From Spirochaetota bacterium (GTDB lineage Bacteria > Spirochaetota > UBA4802 > JAFGDQ01): a DNA stretch of 64,000 nt. The notes below the pieces were generated by a model. It did no database searches. It worked only from the letters and a program-made list of their open reading frames with translations, and was not told where the DNA came from. Below are positions 9,609 to 19,003 of this stretch, one piece after another. How positions within the stretch are numbered: the stretch's first letter is position 1; each line of letters opens with the position of its first letter. Made by a program: the position numbers and the translations under genes. The stretch is taken from positions 1 through 64,000 of the forward strand of contig JAFGSG010000023.1 in NCBI GenBank assembly GCA_016934735.1, in the 5' to 3' direction.

Positions 9609-12101
9609 TTATACCCTGGATTCTTTACCTGCATGCTGTACAAATGCGAAGTTGTTTTTACCTGAGCTTTTTACACTGTACATGGCTTCATCGGCCAGCT
9701 GGATTAGTTGATCTATATCTTCGCCATGAACGGGATAAATCGCTATGCCTATGCTTGCGCCGATCGCTGCATTCTGGTTATCCAGAGCGATCGGCTGCGA
9801 CACAAGGCTGATTGTTTTTTTTGCGATCTGTGCGGCATCATCAGCAGAATGCAATTCGGTTGCAATAATTAGGAATTCATCCCCTCCTACCCTCGCAACC
9901 GTATCGGTTTCCCGGACGCAGGAAAGCATGCGTTCTGCAACCTGCTTCAGCACGTAATCTCCTGTATTATGGCCCAATGTGTCGTTAATGCTCTTGAACC
10001 CGTCGAGATCGATAAACATTACAGCTGCCATATTCTTATGCCGGTGCGCGGTACTTAGAGCTACAGACAGCCGGTCTCTGACCAGTCTCATTGTAGGCAG
10101 ATCTGTCAATATATCATGTGTCGCCATGTGGCTGATCTGTTCTTCAGCCTGTTTGCGCGCCGTTATTTCCTGATGAGTGCCGGACATGAACAAAGGCCTG
10201 CCGTCATCCGTCCACGTTATTACCTTGCCCCTGTCCAGAATCCAGATCCAGCAATCGTCTTTATGATGCATGCGAAATTCGCATTCATAATAGGGCAATT
10301 CCCCTCCGAAGTGCCTTTCCAGCAGATCCTTTGATTTAGAGAGATCATCGGGGTGCGTGTATTTTATCCATGTATCAATTGAAACAGGTTCCAGCTCAGC
10401 AAGCGTATATCCAATCATTTCCGCCCAGCGTTCATTGAACACGGTTTCGCCGGTCTGAATATTCCATTCCCATGTGCCTACGTTGGTTCCCTCGAGTATA
10501 TTGGCCAGACGCATTCGTTCTTCTGCAAGTAATTCTTCTGCATGCTTGCGGTCTGTGATATCCTGCCCCTGGGCTATAGTTGATATAAGCGTCTTACCGC
10601 CAGTACTGTAAATATTGGCAGAATTCCAAAGTAATGTCCTTGTTGTCCCGTCAACGTGCTTTATCAAAATTTCAACTGTTTCCCATTTTTCGCCGGAAAC
10701 GGTTTTACGAATATATTCAAGCGATTGCTGTTTCATTTCTTCCGGGAACAGAAGTTCAACATATTTTCCAATTACATCCTTTGCACTTCTGCCTGTTATG
10801 CGCTCAAATGCCTTATTGAAGCGCGTTATCTTAAATTTTGTGTCCCAGACAATTATCGGTGAGTTTGCATAATTTATAAGATTGTTCAGATATTCGCTGG
10901 TTTCCTTGAGTTCTTCTTCTGCCTGCTTGCTTTGGGTAATCTCCCATGCCACATCTGCCAGATACGAGACAATTTTAACGTCCTTTTCTGTATAATCTGC
11001 CGGTTTATTCCCAACGCCAAGTATTGCCATGATTTTCCCCTCTCTCATGATAGGCACAACAAGTTCGCGAATGACAGCAGCATGGCCTGTAGGAAGTCCT
11101 TTGCGGTTGGGCAGAGAATTATAATCGTTATGAATCACGGTACGCTTCTCACGCACGCAGTCCACCCATACACCAGCCTGATCGATTCCGTAATGCATTC
11201 CTTTGCCTTCTATCTTACAGAACTCTTTAATCGTCCGTGTTGACCACGCCTGAAGCGAAAGGGTCTTCTGGTCTGCTTCAACAAAATGATAGAAGCCGAT
11301 GGGACTATCAACCAGATATCCGACTTCATCCAGCACTTTTTGAAGCAGTTCCTCCAGAGAGTGTGCTGCGGCAAATTCCAGCAAAGTCAGTCTTACTCTG
11401 ATCAATTCTTCCATCTGTCTGCGCCCGGTGAGTTCTGATTCCAGACTTGTTAGTAATCTGCGGTTGACCAGCAGTACTAATGCGAAAGTCAATGCGATGA
11501 ACAGCGCCTGATATGCCAGGATTATCAAAGCATTTAAAAATCCGGACATGAACAGACGGCTGATTTGCGGTTTCGTCAGATTATATATTATATGAACTGC
11601 ACACACAAGACAAAATGCTATGAGCACTAAGCCGGTTGGTCTTGTAACCGGACGGAGGCCGGGCTTTACACGGTGCAGCATGAGCCATGCGCCCTGTGAG
11701 CCGACAAGAAAAAGAGCAAGCGAAAGATTGACATTACGGAGTGTAAGGCTTGGGTAAATATAGGTGAGATAGGCATGTGCAGCGGTAAAAACGGCTACCA
11801 TGATATAATTATGTATCTGCCGGCTTCTTTCCCCTGTGTAGACTTCAAGCCCTATATACAGCGCAACCATTCCTCCGACAATGAGCGTATTGGCGAGAAA
11901 AATTGAAACTAGATCCGGCACTGAATCGCGAAGTGTAACAAGAATAAGCGATACAAGCTGCAAAATGTAATAAGCAAGCCATAGGGAGATTTCCGGAAAC
12001 CGATTCCGGTTCTGCCGCCATAATGATGACATCACTATAACGCAGATTATATTGATTACAATATAAACGACAAAAAGGGTTTTTAATTCGATAAACATCA
12101 T
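9609..12101 (-). CDS. Membrane-anchored GAF-PAS-PAS-GGDEF diguanylate cyclase
   Basis: N-terminal TM region, GAF and PAS domains, RVGGDEFLII motif. Confidence 0.9.
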   Translation of the reverse strand: MMFIELKTLFVVYIVINIICVIVMSSLWRQNRNRFPEISLWLAYYILQLVSLILVTLRDSVPDLVSIFLANTLIVGGMVALYIGLEVYTGERSRQIHNYIMVAVFTAAHAYLTYIYPSLTLRNVNLSLALFLVGSQGAWLMLHRVKPGLRPVTRPTGLVLIAFCLVCAVHIIYNLTKPQISRLFMSGFLNALIILAYQALFIALTFALVLLVNRRLLTSLESELTGRRQMEELIRVRLTLLEFAAAHSLEELLQKVLDEVGYLVDSPIGFYHFVEADQKTLSLQAWSTRTIKEFCKIEGKGMHYGIDQAGVWVDCVREKRTVIHNDYNSLPNRKGLPTGHAAVIRELVVPIMREGKIMAILGVGNKPADYTEKDVKIVSYLADVAWEITQSKQAEEELKETSEYLNNLINYANSPIIVWDTKFKITRFNKAFERITGRSAKDVIGKYVELLFPEEMKQQSLEYIRKTVSGEKWETVEILIKHVDGTTRTLLWNSANIYSTGGKTLISTIAQGQDITDRKHAEELLAEERMRLANILEGTNVGTWEWNIQTGETVFNERWAEMIGYTLAELEPVSIDTWIKYTHPDDLSKSKDLLERHFGGELPYYECEFRMHHKDDCWIWILDRGKVITWTDDGRPLFMSGTHQEITARKQAEEQISHMATHDILTDLPTMRLVRDRLSVALSTAHRHKNMAAVMFIDLDGFKSINDTLGHNTGDYVLKQVAERMLSCVRETDTVARVGGDEFLIIATELHSADDAAQIAKKTISLVSQPIALDNQNAAIGASIGIAIYPVHGEDIDQLIQLADEAMYSVKSSGKNNFAFVQHAGKESRV

Positions 12102-12348
12102 TTTGCAGCCTCTGTGGCGAGAGTGATGCAGAATACGGCATTAAAGAATGCTTTACCGGAAAACCTGTTCTTTTAAATAAATACAATTATCGATTGATAT
12201 ATTAACATAAAATAATATAAATATCAATACAAATTCCTTTAAAAAAGAGTGATATCCATAAAATTAAATTGCCGATACCTCTGTATCATAAGTAATTGAC
12301 AAAAACACTTGATCAGATAAAGATACAAAGTAGTGAAAATCCGGGGAG

Positions 12349-12969
12349 GTGACGGTCATGAAATTTAAAAGCAGTGCAGCAGTCGCTGGCATTGCGGGCG
12401 GGATCGGCGGGCTTATTAACGCAGCGCTGTGTTATGCAAAGTGGCCTGTCCCGGTTATGAATAACTATACCTCATCGTTTGACTGGCACGTGATTCCTGC
12501 TGGTTTTATTCACGGTCTGGTGCTTGCGCTCATTGCTGTGCTGGCAGCTGGGATAACCTCCCGCCGGACCAGAGTGATCCGCTGGCTGATTATACCTTTT
12601 GCAGGCTGGTTTGCCGGGTATTTATCCTGGATACCGCTTGACATGTCTGCATTCGGAAATTCCCTGCGTCAGGCAGTCTCCTGGCCCGTTGAGGCATCCT
12701 GGCGGGCTGTATGGTCGCCGTTCGCCTACTTTGGAATAGTTGCTGCGCTTCTCTATTCATGGCTGATTTTCCGGCCCGGAAAGACGGTAATGTGGCAGGA
12801 GATGCTGGCTGCAGGCTGGGCGGGAATACTCGGTTCGCTGTGGTGGTGGATATCATGGGAGACGTGGTACTTCAGCCTAATACATGGCGCAATATGGGGC
12901 TGCGTCTTCGGTGCGGCCATGTCGCTAAGCGGCGGGCTTAATGAATCCCGCTCCATTGCAGGAGGGTGA
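12349..12969 (+). CDS. Hypothetical membrane protein
   Basis: Multiple hydrophobic segments, Trp-rich; RBS-like ggggaggtgacggtc before ATG. Confidence 0.55.
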   Translation: MTVMKFKSSAAVAGIAGGIGGLINAALCYAKWPVPVMNNYTSSFDWHVIPAGFIHGLVLALIAVLAAGITSRRTRVIRWLIIPFAGWFAGYLSWIPLDMSAFGNSLRQAVSWPVEASWRAVWSPFAYFGIVAALLYSWLIFRPGKTVMWQEMLAAGWAGILGSLWWWISWETWYFSLIHGAIWGCVFGAAMSLSGGLNESRSIAGG

Positions 12970-13136
12970 GGAATAGATCCGAAATCAACTGAGCCATGTT
13001 AATTGCATTTAATCTTTACTAATCATAATTATATTCCTCTTGAAAAGCAGCACACAGCATTTATATTAAGTCGTATAAATTTTAAGATTTTCGAAAATTT
13101 TATTGTATTTAATTAAAAAAACGTTGAATTTAATTA

Positions 13137-13339
13137 CAAGTTATCTCAAAAATAATTTTTGTCTTTAAATAAATTGAAAAACATTACAAAATTTTTGAGG
13201 ACGCCTTTCAGCCCTGATGCAAAAGCCCTCAAAGACATAAAAAACTAACCAGGAAGGTCTGATTCCGCAGAAAATTTTGTAATGTTTTTCAATTTAAAGT
13301 CAGCTATTTATGCAAAATCATATTTTTGAGATGAGTTCT
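13137..13339 (+). repeat. Composite repeat copy 2: ATCTCAAAAATA ends enclosing hairpin-core element (core 13171..13295)
   Basis: agttATCTCAAAAATA ... TATTTTTGAGATgagtt; 25/25 bp inverted arms 13171-13195 / 13271-13295. Confidence 0.85.
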
Positions 13340-13388
13340 AATATTAAAAATTAATTAGATTTAACAATAATGGTTAAGTAAAAAAATA

Positions 13389-15089
13389 ATGATAAATAAA
13401 TATTTTCGTTTTTATTCATATTTTATAGTTGCTACTGTTTTACTGCTTATAATTTCATGCGGCGGAATCAGCGAAAACAACAGCAGCAATACTGATTATA
13501 GCGATACACTCAGTGATTTAAATGAATTAAATTCCCCTGCTTTTCCGGAAGAAGATCAAATTAAAACAGACAGCACTAAACTGATTCACTCATTTGAATT
13601 CCATACGGAAAATAACCCAGAGTATTTATCTGAAAATATTTATGGTTCAATAAGCGGAAATATAATTACATTAAGGGTTCCGGTATATACGGATAGAAAA
13701 TTTTTAATTCCAACAATTCAATATTCGGGAAAATCTATAACGCCCGAAAGCGGTAAAGCTGTTAATTTCTCCGATGATAATGTTGTTTATACTGTAACTG
13801 CCGAAGATGGAACAACAGCAAAATATAAAATAATTATTCAAAACCGGCAGCTGATGAGGAGTGTTGAATACATACCTGCAAATAAAGAAAAAATTGATCC
13901 GGATAATGATGAAATAATCGGCTACAGCGTACCGGAATTTTTTAAAGACGGAGCATGCTCAGAATACACGGAGTATTATTCAAACGGCGAAGATGGCATC
14001 TGGTTTAATGATGACGATGATATCTATTCGATGAATGTTTATAATAAGGCCGGAGAAATAGTCGAAAGTTATTCATTTAACAATCCGGGACCTGACGGCA
14101 TATATCACACACAGGATGATATTTATAATTCATACGTAATTCACTTTTATGATAAGAACGGAAATGCAGTAGAATATATTGAAGGAATTTCAGCAGGCAT
14201 GGACGGCATCTGGCTTACGGAAGATGACGGTTTTTCTGTTCTCGTTGCCTATGAGTACGAGAATAAACTTCTTAGCAGAGAAATCCACTATTCAGATGCG
14301 GATGTAATCAGTTGTTATTATTTATATAGCTATAATCAGGATTTTAGAATCGATGCGGAATGGAAATACAATGGACCGGGTCCGGATAAGGAGTGGCTCA
14401 CTGAAGATGATAACCTGGAAACGGAAACATTTTATCAATATGATGATTCCGGAAATATTATAAGAGAAACTACCGGCCATGATAAATACGGCATTGTTTC
14501 CTACTGGTATTCCTACTCTTATAATACTGAAAACAAAATCATAGAAAAAATCGAGTATAATAAGGAAGGCCATGATAATATTTGGTTTACGGGTGATGAT
14601 ATCATAGCTTCAAGAGAGAGCTATGAATATAACAGGAATGGACGGCTGACATTAAGCATCAATTCTCTTTCACCAGGTACGGATGATATCTGGTTTAATT
14701 CTGATGATAATATTAATTCATATACCATAAGGGATTATACGGAATTTACAGAAACATATACCAGCTATTACTGGCCGGATAACAGGATCGGGCCTGACGG
14801 CTTATGGTTTACTGCTGATGATATTCCATGGTATAAAATATATATTCTTTACAATGTAATCCGGAATGTTAAAAAAGATCAGGAGATATATATCATCACA
14901 TATGGTGCCGGTAATGACGGTATATGGTTCACTGCAGATGATGTAAAACTCAATTCATATATGAGAAACAGATTTGATCCGCATGGAAATCCTCTCGGCA
15001 CGACATATTATAACGGGCCAGGAAACGACGGAGTCTGGATGACCGGCGATGATCTCATCGATTATTATACTGTTTCAGTTTATAAGTGA
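13389..15089 (+). CDS. Lipoprotein with N-terminal Ig/DUF5018-like region and about nine GxDGxWxTxDD repeats
   Basis: Lipobox LIISC; repeated DGIWFNDDDD, DGIYHTQDD, DGIWLTEDD, DNIWFTGDD, DGLWFTADD, DGIWFTADD, DGVWMTGDD. Confidence 0.75.
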   Translation: MINKYFRFYSYFIVATVLLLIISCGGISENNSSNTDYSDTLSDLNELNSPAFPEEDQIKTDSTKLIHSFEFHTENNPEYLSENIYGSISGNIITLRVPVYTDRKFLIPTIQYSGKSITPESGKAVNFSDDNVVYTVTAEDGTTAKYKIIIQNRQLMRSVEYIPANKEKIDPDNDEIIGYSVPEFFKDGACSEYTEYYSNGEDGIWFNDDDDIYSMNVYNKAGEIVESYSFNNPGPDGIYHTQDDIYNSYVIHFYDKNGNAVEYIEGISAGMDGIWLTEDDGFSVLVAYEYENKLLSREIHYSDADVISCYYLYSYNQDFRIDAEWKYNGPGPDKEWLTEDDNLETETFYQYDDSGNIIRETTGHDKYGIVSYWYSYSYNTENKIIEKIEYNKEGHDNIWFTGDDIIASRESYEYNRNGRLTLSINSLSPGTDDIWFNSDDNINSYTIRDYTEFTETYTSYYWPDNRIGPDGLWFTADDIPWYKIYILYNVIRNVKKDQEIYIITYGAGNDGIWFTADDVKLNSYMRNRFDPHGNPLGTTYYNGPGNDGVWMTGDDLIDYYTVSVYK

Positions 15090-15126
15090 TTAATATGTTT
15101 GTTTTTCAACAGCCGCATAAAAAATT

Positions 15127-15450
15127 GTGAACAAAAATAATAAAATTACCTGCCTTCGCTGCGGCGCCTGCTGCCACGTGGATATAATAGCATATGTCTC
15201 TCCGGAGGATATTCAAAGATGGGAGGGAGAGGGCCGTAATGATATTATAGCCAGGATAGGCGGCGGTGAGGTCGTCTGGCTTGGCGACAGGATTGTAAAC
15301 AAGTACGGCGAAAAAGTGAAAAATTGTGTTTATCTTAATTATGACGGCACATCATTTTTCTGTGAAATATACGAGACACGCCCTCTGGTATGCCGCAATT
15401 TCCTTCCTGGCTCCTCCGAGCTGTGTCCTCAGTACTACCGTAAAGAATAA
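15127..15450 (+). CDS. YkgJ-type cysteine cluster protein
   Basis: GTG start; CLRCGACCHVD ... CVYL ... CEIYETRPLVCRNFLPGSSELC. Confidence 0.8.
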   Translation: MNKNNKITCLRCGACCHVDIIAYVSPEDIQRWEGEGRNDIIARIGGGEVVWLGDRIVNKYGEKVKNCVYLNYDGTSFFCEIYETRPLVCRNFLPGSSELCPQYYRKE

Positions 15451-15460
15451 ATTATTTGCT

Positions 15461-15591
15461 GATAAATCGTAATAAATTACAAAATTTTTGAGGACGCCTT
15501 TCAGACCTGATGAAAAGGCATTCGAAAACATGAAAAACAGGCCAGGAAGGTCTGATTCCGCAGAAAATTTTGTAATTTATTACGATTTATC
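15461..15591 (+). repeat. Hairpin-core repeat copy 3 (28 bp perfect arms)
   Basis: GATAAATCGTAATAAATTACAAAATTTT (15461-15488) is the exact reverse complement of 15564-15591; core matches copies 1, 2 and 4. Confidence 0.85.
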
Positions 15592-15640
15592 ATTAATCAT
15601 ATAATTGAATTTATAATTTTGGGATGACTTCTAGTTAGCA

Positions 15641-15702
15641 ATGTATTCCAATTTATAGTAAATCATTTACATGGATCTATAATTTTGAGATGGATTGTAG
15701 AA
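15641..15702 (+). repeat. Partial short ATCTCAAAA-end element (S3), abutting the right end of copy 3
   Basis: TGTATTCCAATTTATAGTAAATCATTTACATGGATCTATAATTTTGAGATGGATTG resembles 58956..59029. Confidence 0.55.
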
Positions 15703-15857
15703 ATTGTGTTTGAAACAAATGACATAATAATAGAAGTTGTAACCAGGTTGCATTAGCAAACAATTTTAAGCATATTTCAGCAATTTCACCAAAGAATCAA
15801 CTGTTGAAATATTTTTTGTACAAAAATATAAAATTATACTGAAAGGATAAGTAATAT

Positions 15858-17285
15858 ATGAGCGGCATTGCTGGCATTGTATCCGGAAACGATTGCAAGT
15901 CCGATCTTTTTTACGCTGTTGATTATCATTCACATTTAGGCACATCATATGGCGGGATCGCGATATCCAATGGTAAAAAAGTACATAAGAAAATTCACCA
16001 TCTGGTAAAGGCGCAGTTTAAATCGTGCTTTTTTGAAGATGCTGAATTCGCGCGCATGAACGGGAATATGGGGATCGGCGTCATCAGCGACAGAGATACC
16101 CAGCCGCTCGTTATGCGTCTTAAATTCGGAGAATACGCGATATGTGCGGCTGGCTACATTGATAATCAGAATCAACTGGCAAAGAAACTGATCGATGAGG
16201 GCATCGTGTTTTCTGAAATGGTAAACGGAAATGTAAATCAGATTGAACTGGCTGCCAAACTGATAAATAAAGGGAATACTCTGGCTGACGGCATTGAATA
16301 CCTCCATGATCAGATTGAAGGTTCATTATCCCTGCTTCTCCTCGGTAAAGATGGCTTATATGCGGCGCGCGACAGGTATGGAAGAAGCCCGCTTGTGCTT
16401 GCTGAAAAGGACGATTCAAAAATTGTTGTTTCCGAGACATGTTCTTATAAAAATTTAGGTTATAAAATAAAGAAATTTCTGGGACCAGGTGAAATTGTGC
16501 TGATTTCGGAAAAAAAAGTCGAGCAGATAAGGAAGCCGAACGATAAGCTCCAGTTATGCACTTTCCTGTATGTTTATGCCGGCTTTCCTGCTTCGGAATA
16601 TGAAGGAATGAATGTTGAGGAGTTTAGAGAGGCTTCCGGGAGGATCATGGCAAGAAAGGACAATGTGAAGGCTGACCTCGTCTGCGGTGTAGCTGATTCA
16701 GGTACAGCATACGCGCACGGCTACTCGGACGAATCCGGCATCCCTGTAAAAATACCTTTGCTTAAATACACGCCCGGATGGTCCCGCAGTTATGTCCCGC
16801 CTTTCCAGGAGACCAGAGACCTGGTAGCACGCATGAAACAGGTGACAGCGGATAATTTAATCAAAGATCAAAGAATGATCATAACTGAAGATTCGATCGT
16901 AAGGGGTACTCAGCTAAAGAATTATCTTATTGTAAAACTATGGAACGCAGGGGCCAGGGAGATACACGTCAGACCCGCATGTCCGGCTCTCCTGTTTCCA
17001 TGCAAGTATCTGTATTCCACACGCCAGCTCGATGAGCTTATGGTGAGGAGGATCATAAAGGGAATTCACGGAAAACATATAGACAATGTCGGCGCTTATA
17101 TTGATGTTGAATCAGGCGATTATAAAAAAATGATCGGGCTTATGGAAAAAGAACTGAACGTCACGAGCCTGCGTTTTCAGGGCCTGGATGATATGATATC
17201 CGCAACCGGACTGCCTGAGGAAAGTCTATGCACTTACTGCTGGACAGGGAAAGAGACCTGTAAGCAAAAACAGGGTAAACGGTAA
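15858..17285 (+). CDS. Amidophosphoribosyltransferase (PurF)-like protein with apparently inactive glutaminase domain
   Basis: PRPP-binding motif ITEDSIVRGTQLKN, DSGTAYAHGYSDESGIPVK, LCTYCWTGKE; N-terminus MSGIAGI instead of MCGIxGI. Confidence 0.85.
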   Translation: MSGIAGIVSGNDCKSDLFYAVDYHSHLGTSYGGIAISNGKKVHKKIHHLVKAQFKSCFFEDAEFARMNGNMGIGVISDRDTQPLVMRLKFGEYAICAAGYIDNQNQLAKKLIDEGIVFSEMVNGNVNQIELAAKLINKGNTLADGIEYLHDQIEGSLSLLLLGKDGLYAARDRYGRSPLVLAEKDDSKIVVSETCSYKNLGYKIKKFLGPGEIVLISEKKVEQIRKPNDKLQLCTFLYVYAGFPASEYEGMNVEEFREASGRIMARKDNVKADLVCGVADSGTAYAHGYSDESGIPVKIPLLKYTPGWSRSYVPPFQETRDLVARMKQVTADNLIKDQRMIITEDSIVRGTQLKNYLIVKLWNAGAREIHVRPACPALLFPCKYLYSTRQLDELMVRRIIKGIHGKHIDNVGAYIDVESGDYKKMIGLMEKELNVTSLRFQGLDDMISATGLPEESLCTYCWTGKETCKQKQGKR

Positions 17286-17423
17286 TACACAGCGGTTTTA
17301 CAGATTTATATTGTCAATGAGACAGGAGGATTTTAATCTAACAGTCTCCGTCAACGCCTGTATCTCCTCCTATCCCGTTGAGATATGACGATATACCTGC
17401 CCGATTATATTAAGCGCGGTCCA

Positions 17424-18776
17424 TTACCGCCTGTCAGACAGATCGATGTATTTTCTTTCTTTGTTGCTGACCTGAACATAAGCAGGCCGCATTATTTTCC
17501 CCTGCATGATCTGCTCTATCCTGTGTGCACACCAGCCGACTACTCTTGCCATAGCAAAAATCGGGGTGTAAACCTCTTTCGGGATTCCCAGCATTTCATA
17601 TACGAAACCGGAATAAAAATCAACGTTTGCACATACGGCTTTTTTGTTTCTTTCTGAAAGCAGTTTTACTGCAATTTTTTCAACATTTTCGTAAAGATAG
17701 TAATCATCCAACTCATCATTTTTCCCGGCAAGTCTGCGCGCGTATTCCTTTAAAATCAGAGCACGCGGATCAGATACAGTATAAACAGCGTGGCCAAAAC
17801 CGTAAATCTTTCCGGTTCTGTCTCCTGCCTTCTTTTCAAGCAGTTTCGAAAGGTAAGCGGTTATTTCGCGTTCGCTGTCCCTGCCTTTTAAGGACTTTTT
17901 CATTTCCTTCATCATTGCCTTAACCGACTCATTTGCCCCGCCATGAAGATATCCGGACAGTGATGCTATGCCGGCAGCTATTGCCATATAAGTGTTGGCT
18001 CCTGCCGACGATACAGACCGCACTGTAAATGTTGAGTTGTTGCCCCCTCCGTGTTCGGCATGGAGTATCAGTGCAATATCGAATATATGAGCTTCTTCAT
18101 CTTCCGGAACTTCGCCGTGCATCAGATAAAGGAAGTTCTGGGCTATGGAGAGATCGGGTTTCGAGCGGAATATCTTCAGGTCAAATCCCTTGCTGTAACG
18201 TAAAACATTGTAATTTGCCGCAACAATAGTCGGAAATTTTGCAATCAGGTTTATGCACTGCCTGCAGACGACATCCAGATCTGTGGACTCGGGCTCTTCA
18301 TCTGTACGGCTCATATGGGATATCACGCTGTGCAGGGCGTACATCTGATTATCATTGTAAACTTCTTCCATGATGATCTGACGCTCGGTTTTAGATAAGG
18401 CTCTCCTCCTGGCAAGTTCCTGTGTAAATTTTATAAGATCTCTTCGGGAAGGCAGTTCACCGGCGAGAAGCAGGTAAGCTGTCTCCTCGAATCCGAATCT
18501 CTTTTTTTCTTCAACTATCCTGATTATGTTTTCTACATCATAATTACAGTAATATAATTTCCCCGGGATTGATGTAACCTCATAAATTTTTTTTTCCGGG
18601 TCCTTTAATATTTTCTGATAACCGTCAACCCTGCCTTTTGTAGTGATTCCCGCCACAACACCTGATCCGTCTGCGTTTCGAAGTCCCAGCTTTACATCTT
18701 TCTCCCTGACTATATCGGGATTAAGATAATCATGCACTCTTGTCAGTTTTTCTATTTTTTTATAAATTGTATCCAT
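17424..18776 (-). CDS. gltA: Citrate synthase
   Basis: LILHAEHGGGNNSTFTVRSVSSAGANTYMAIAAGIASLSGYLHGGANE; YGFGHAVYTVSDPRA. Confidence 0.9.
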   Translation of the reverse strand: MDTIYKKIEKLTRVHDYLNPDIVREKDVKLGLRNADGSGVVAGITTKGRVDGYQKILKDPEKKIYEVTSIPGKLYYCNYDVENIIRIVEEKKRFGFEETAYLLLAGELPSRRDLIKFTQELARRRALSKTERQIIMEEVYNDNQMYALHSVISHMSRTDEEPESTDLDVVCRQCINLIAKFPTIVAANYNVLRYSKGFDLKIFRSKPDLSIAQNFLYLMHGEVPEDEEAHIFDIALILHAEHGGGNNSTFTVRSVSSAGANTYMAIAAGIASLSGYLHGGANESVKAMMKEMKKSLKGRDSEREITAYLSKLLEKKAGDRTGKIYGFGHAVYTVSDPRALILKEYARRLAGKNDELDDYYLYENVEKIAVKLLSERNKKAVCANVDFYSGFVYEMLGIPKEVYTPIFAMARVVGWCAHRIEQIMQGKIMRPAYVQVSNKERKYIDLSDRR

Positions 18777-19003
18777 AATTAACTCCTATGAAAAATCGCA
18801 GCTTTACTGCAGTCACTGCCTTATGACGGTGCAATATAAATATATTGCGGAGCATAAATGTAAATAAAAAAGCCGATTGATTGAAAAAATAAAGCCGGCA
18901 TCATACCGCCGCAGTAATATGATATTATTGGGATAAAAACAATATGCAGGCAATCTATAAAATACTGTTAGACTCTGTCAGATTAATGCAGCTGAAAAAA
19001 TTT

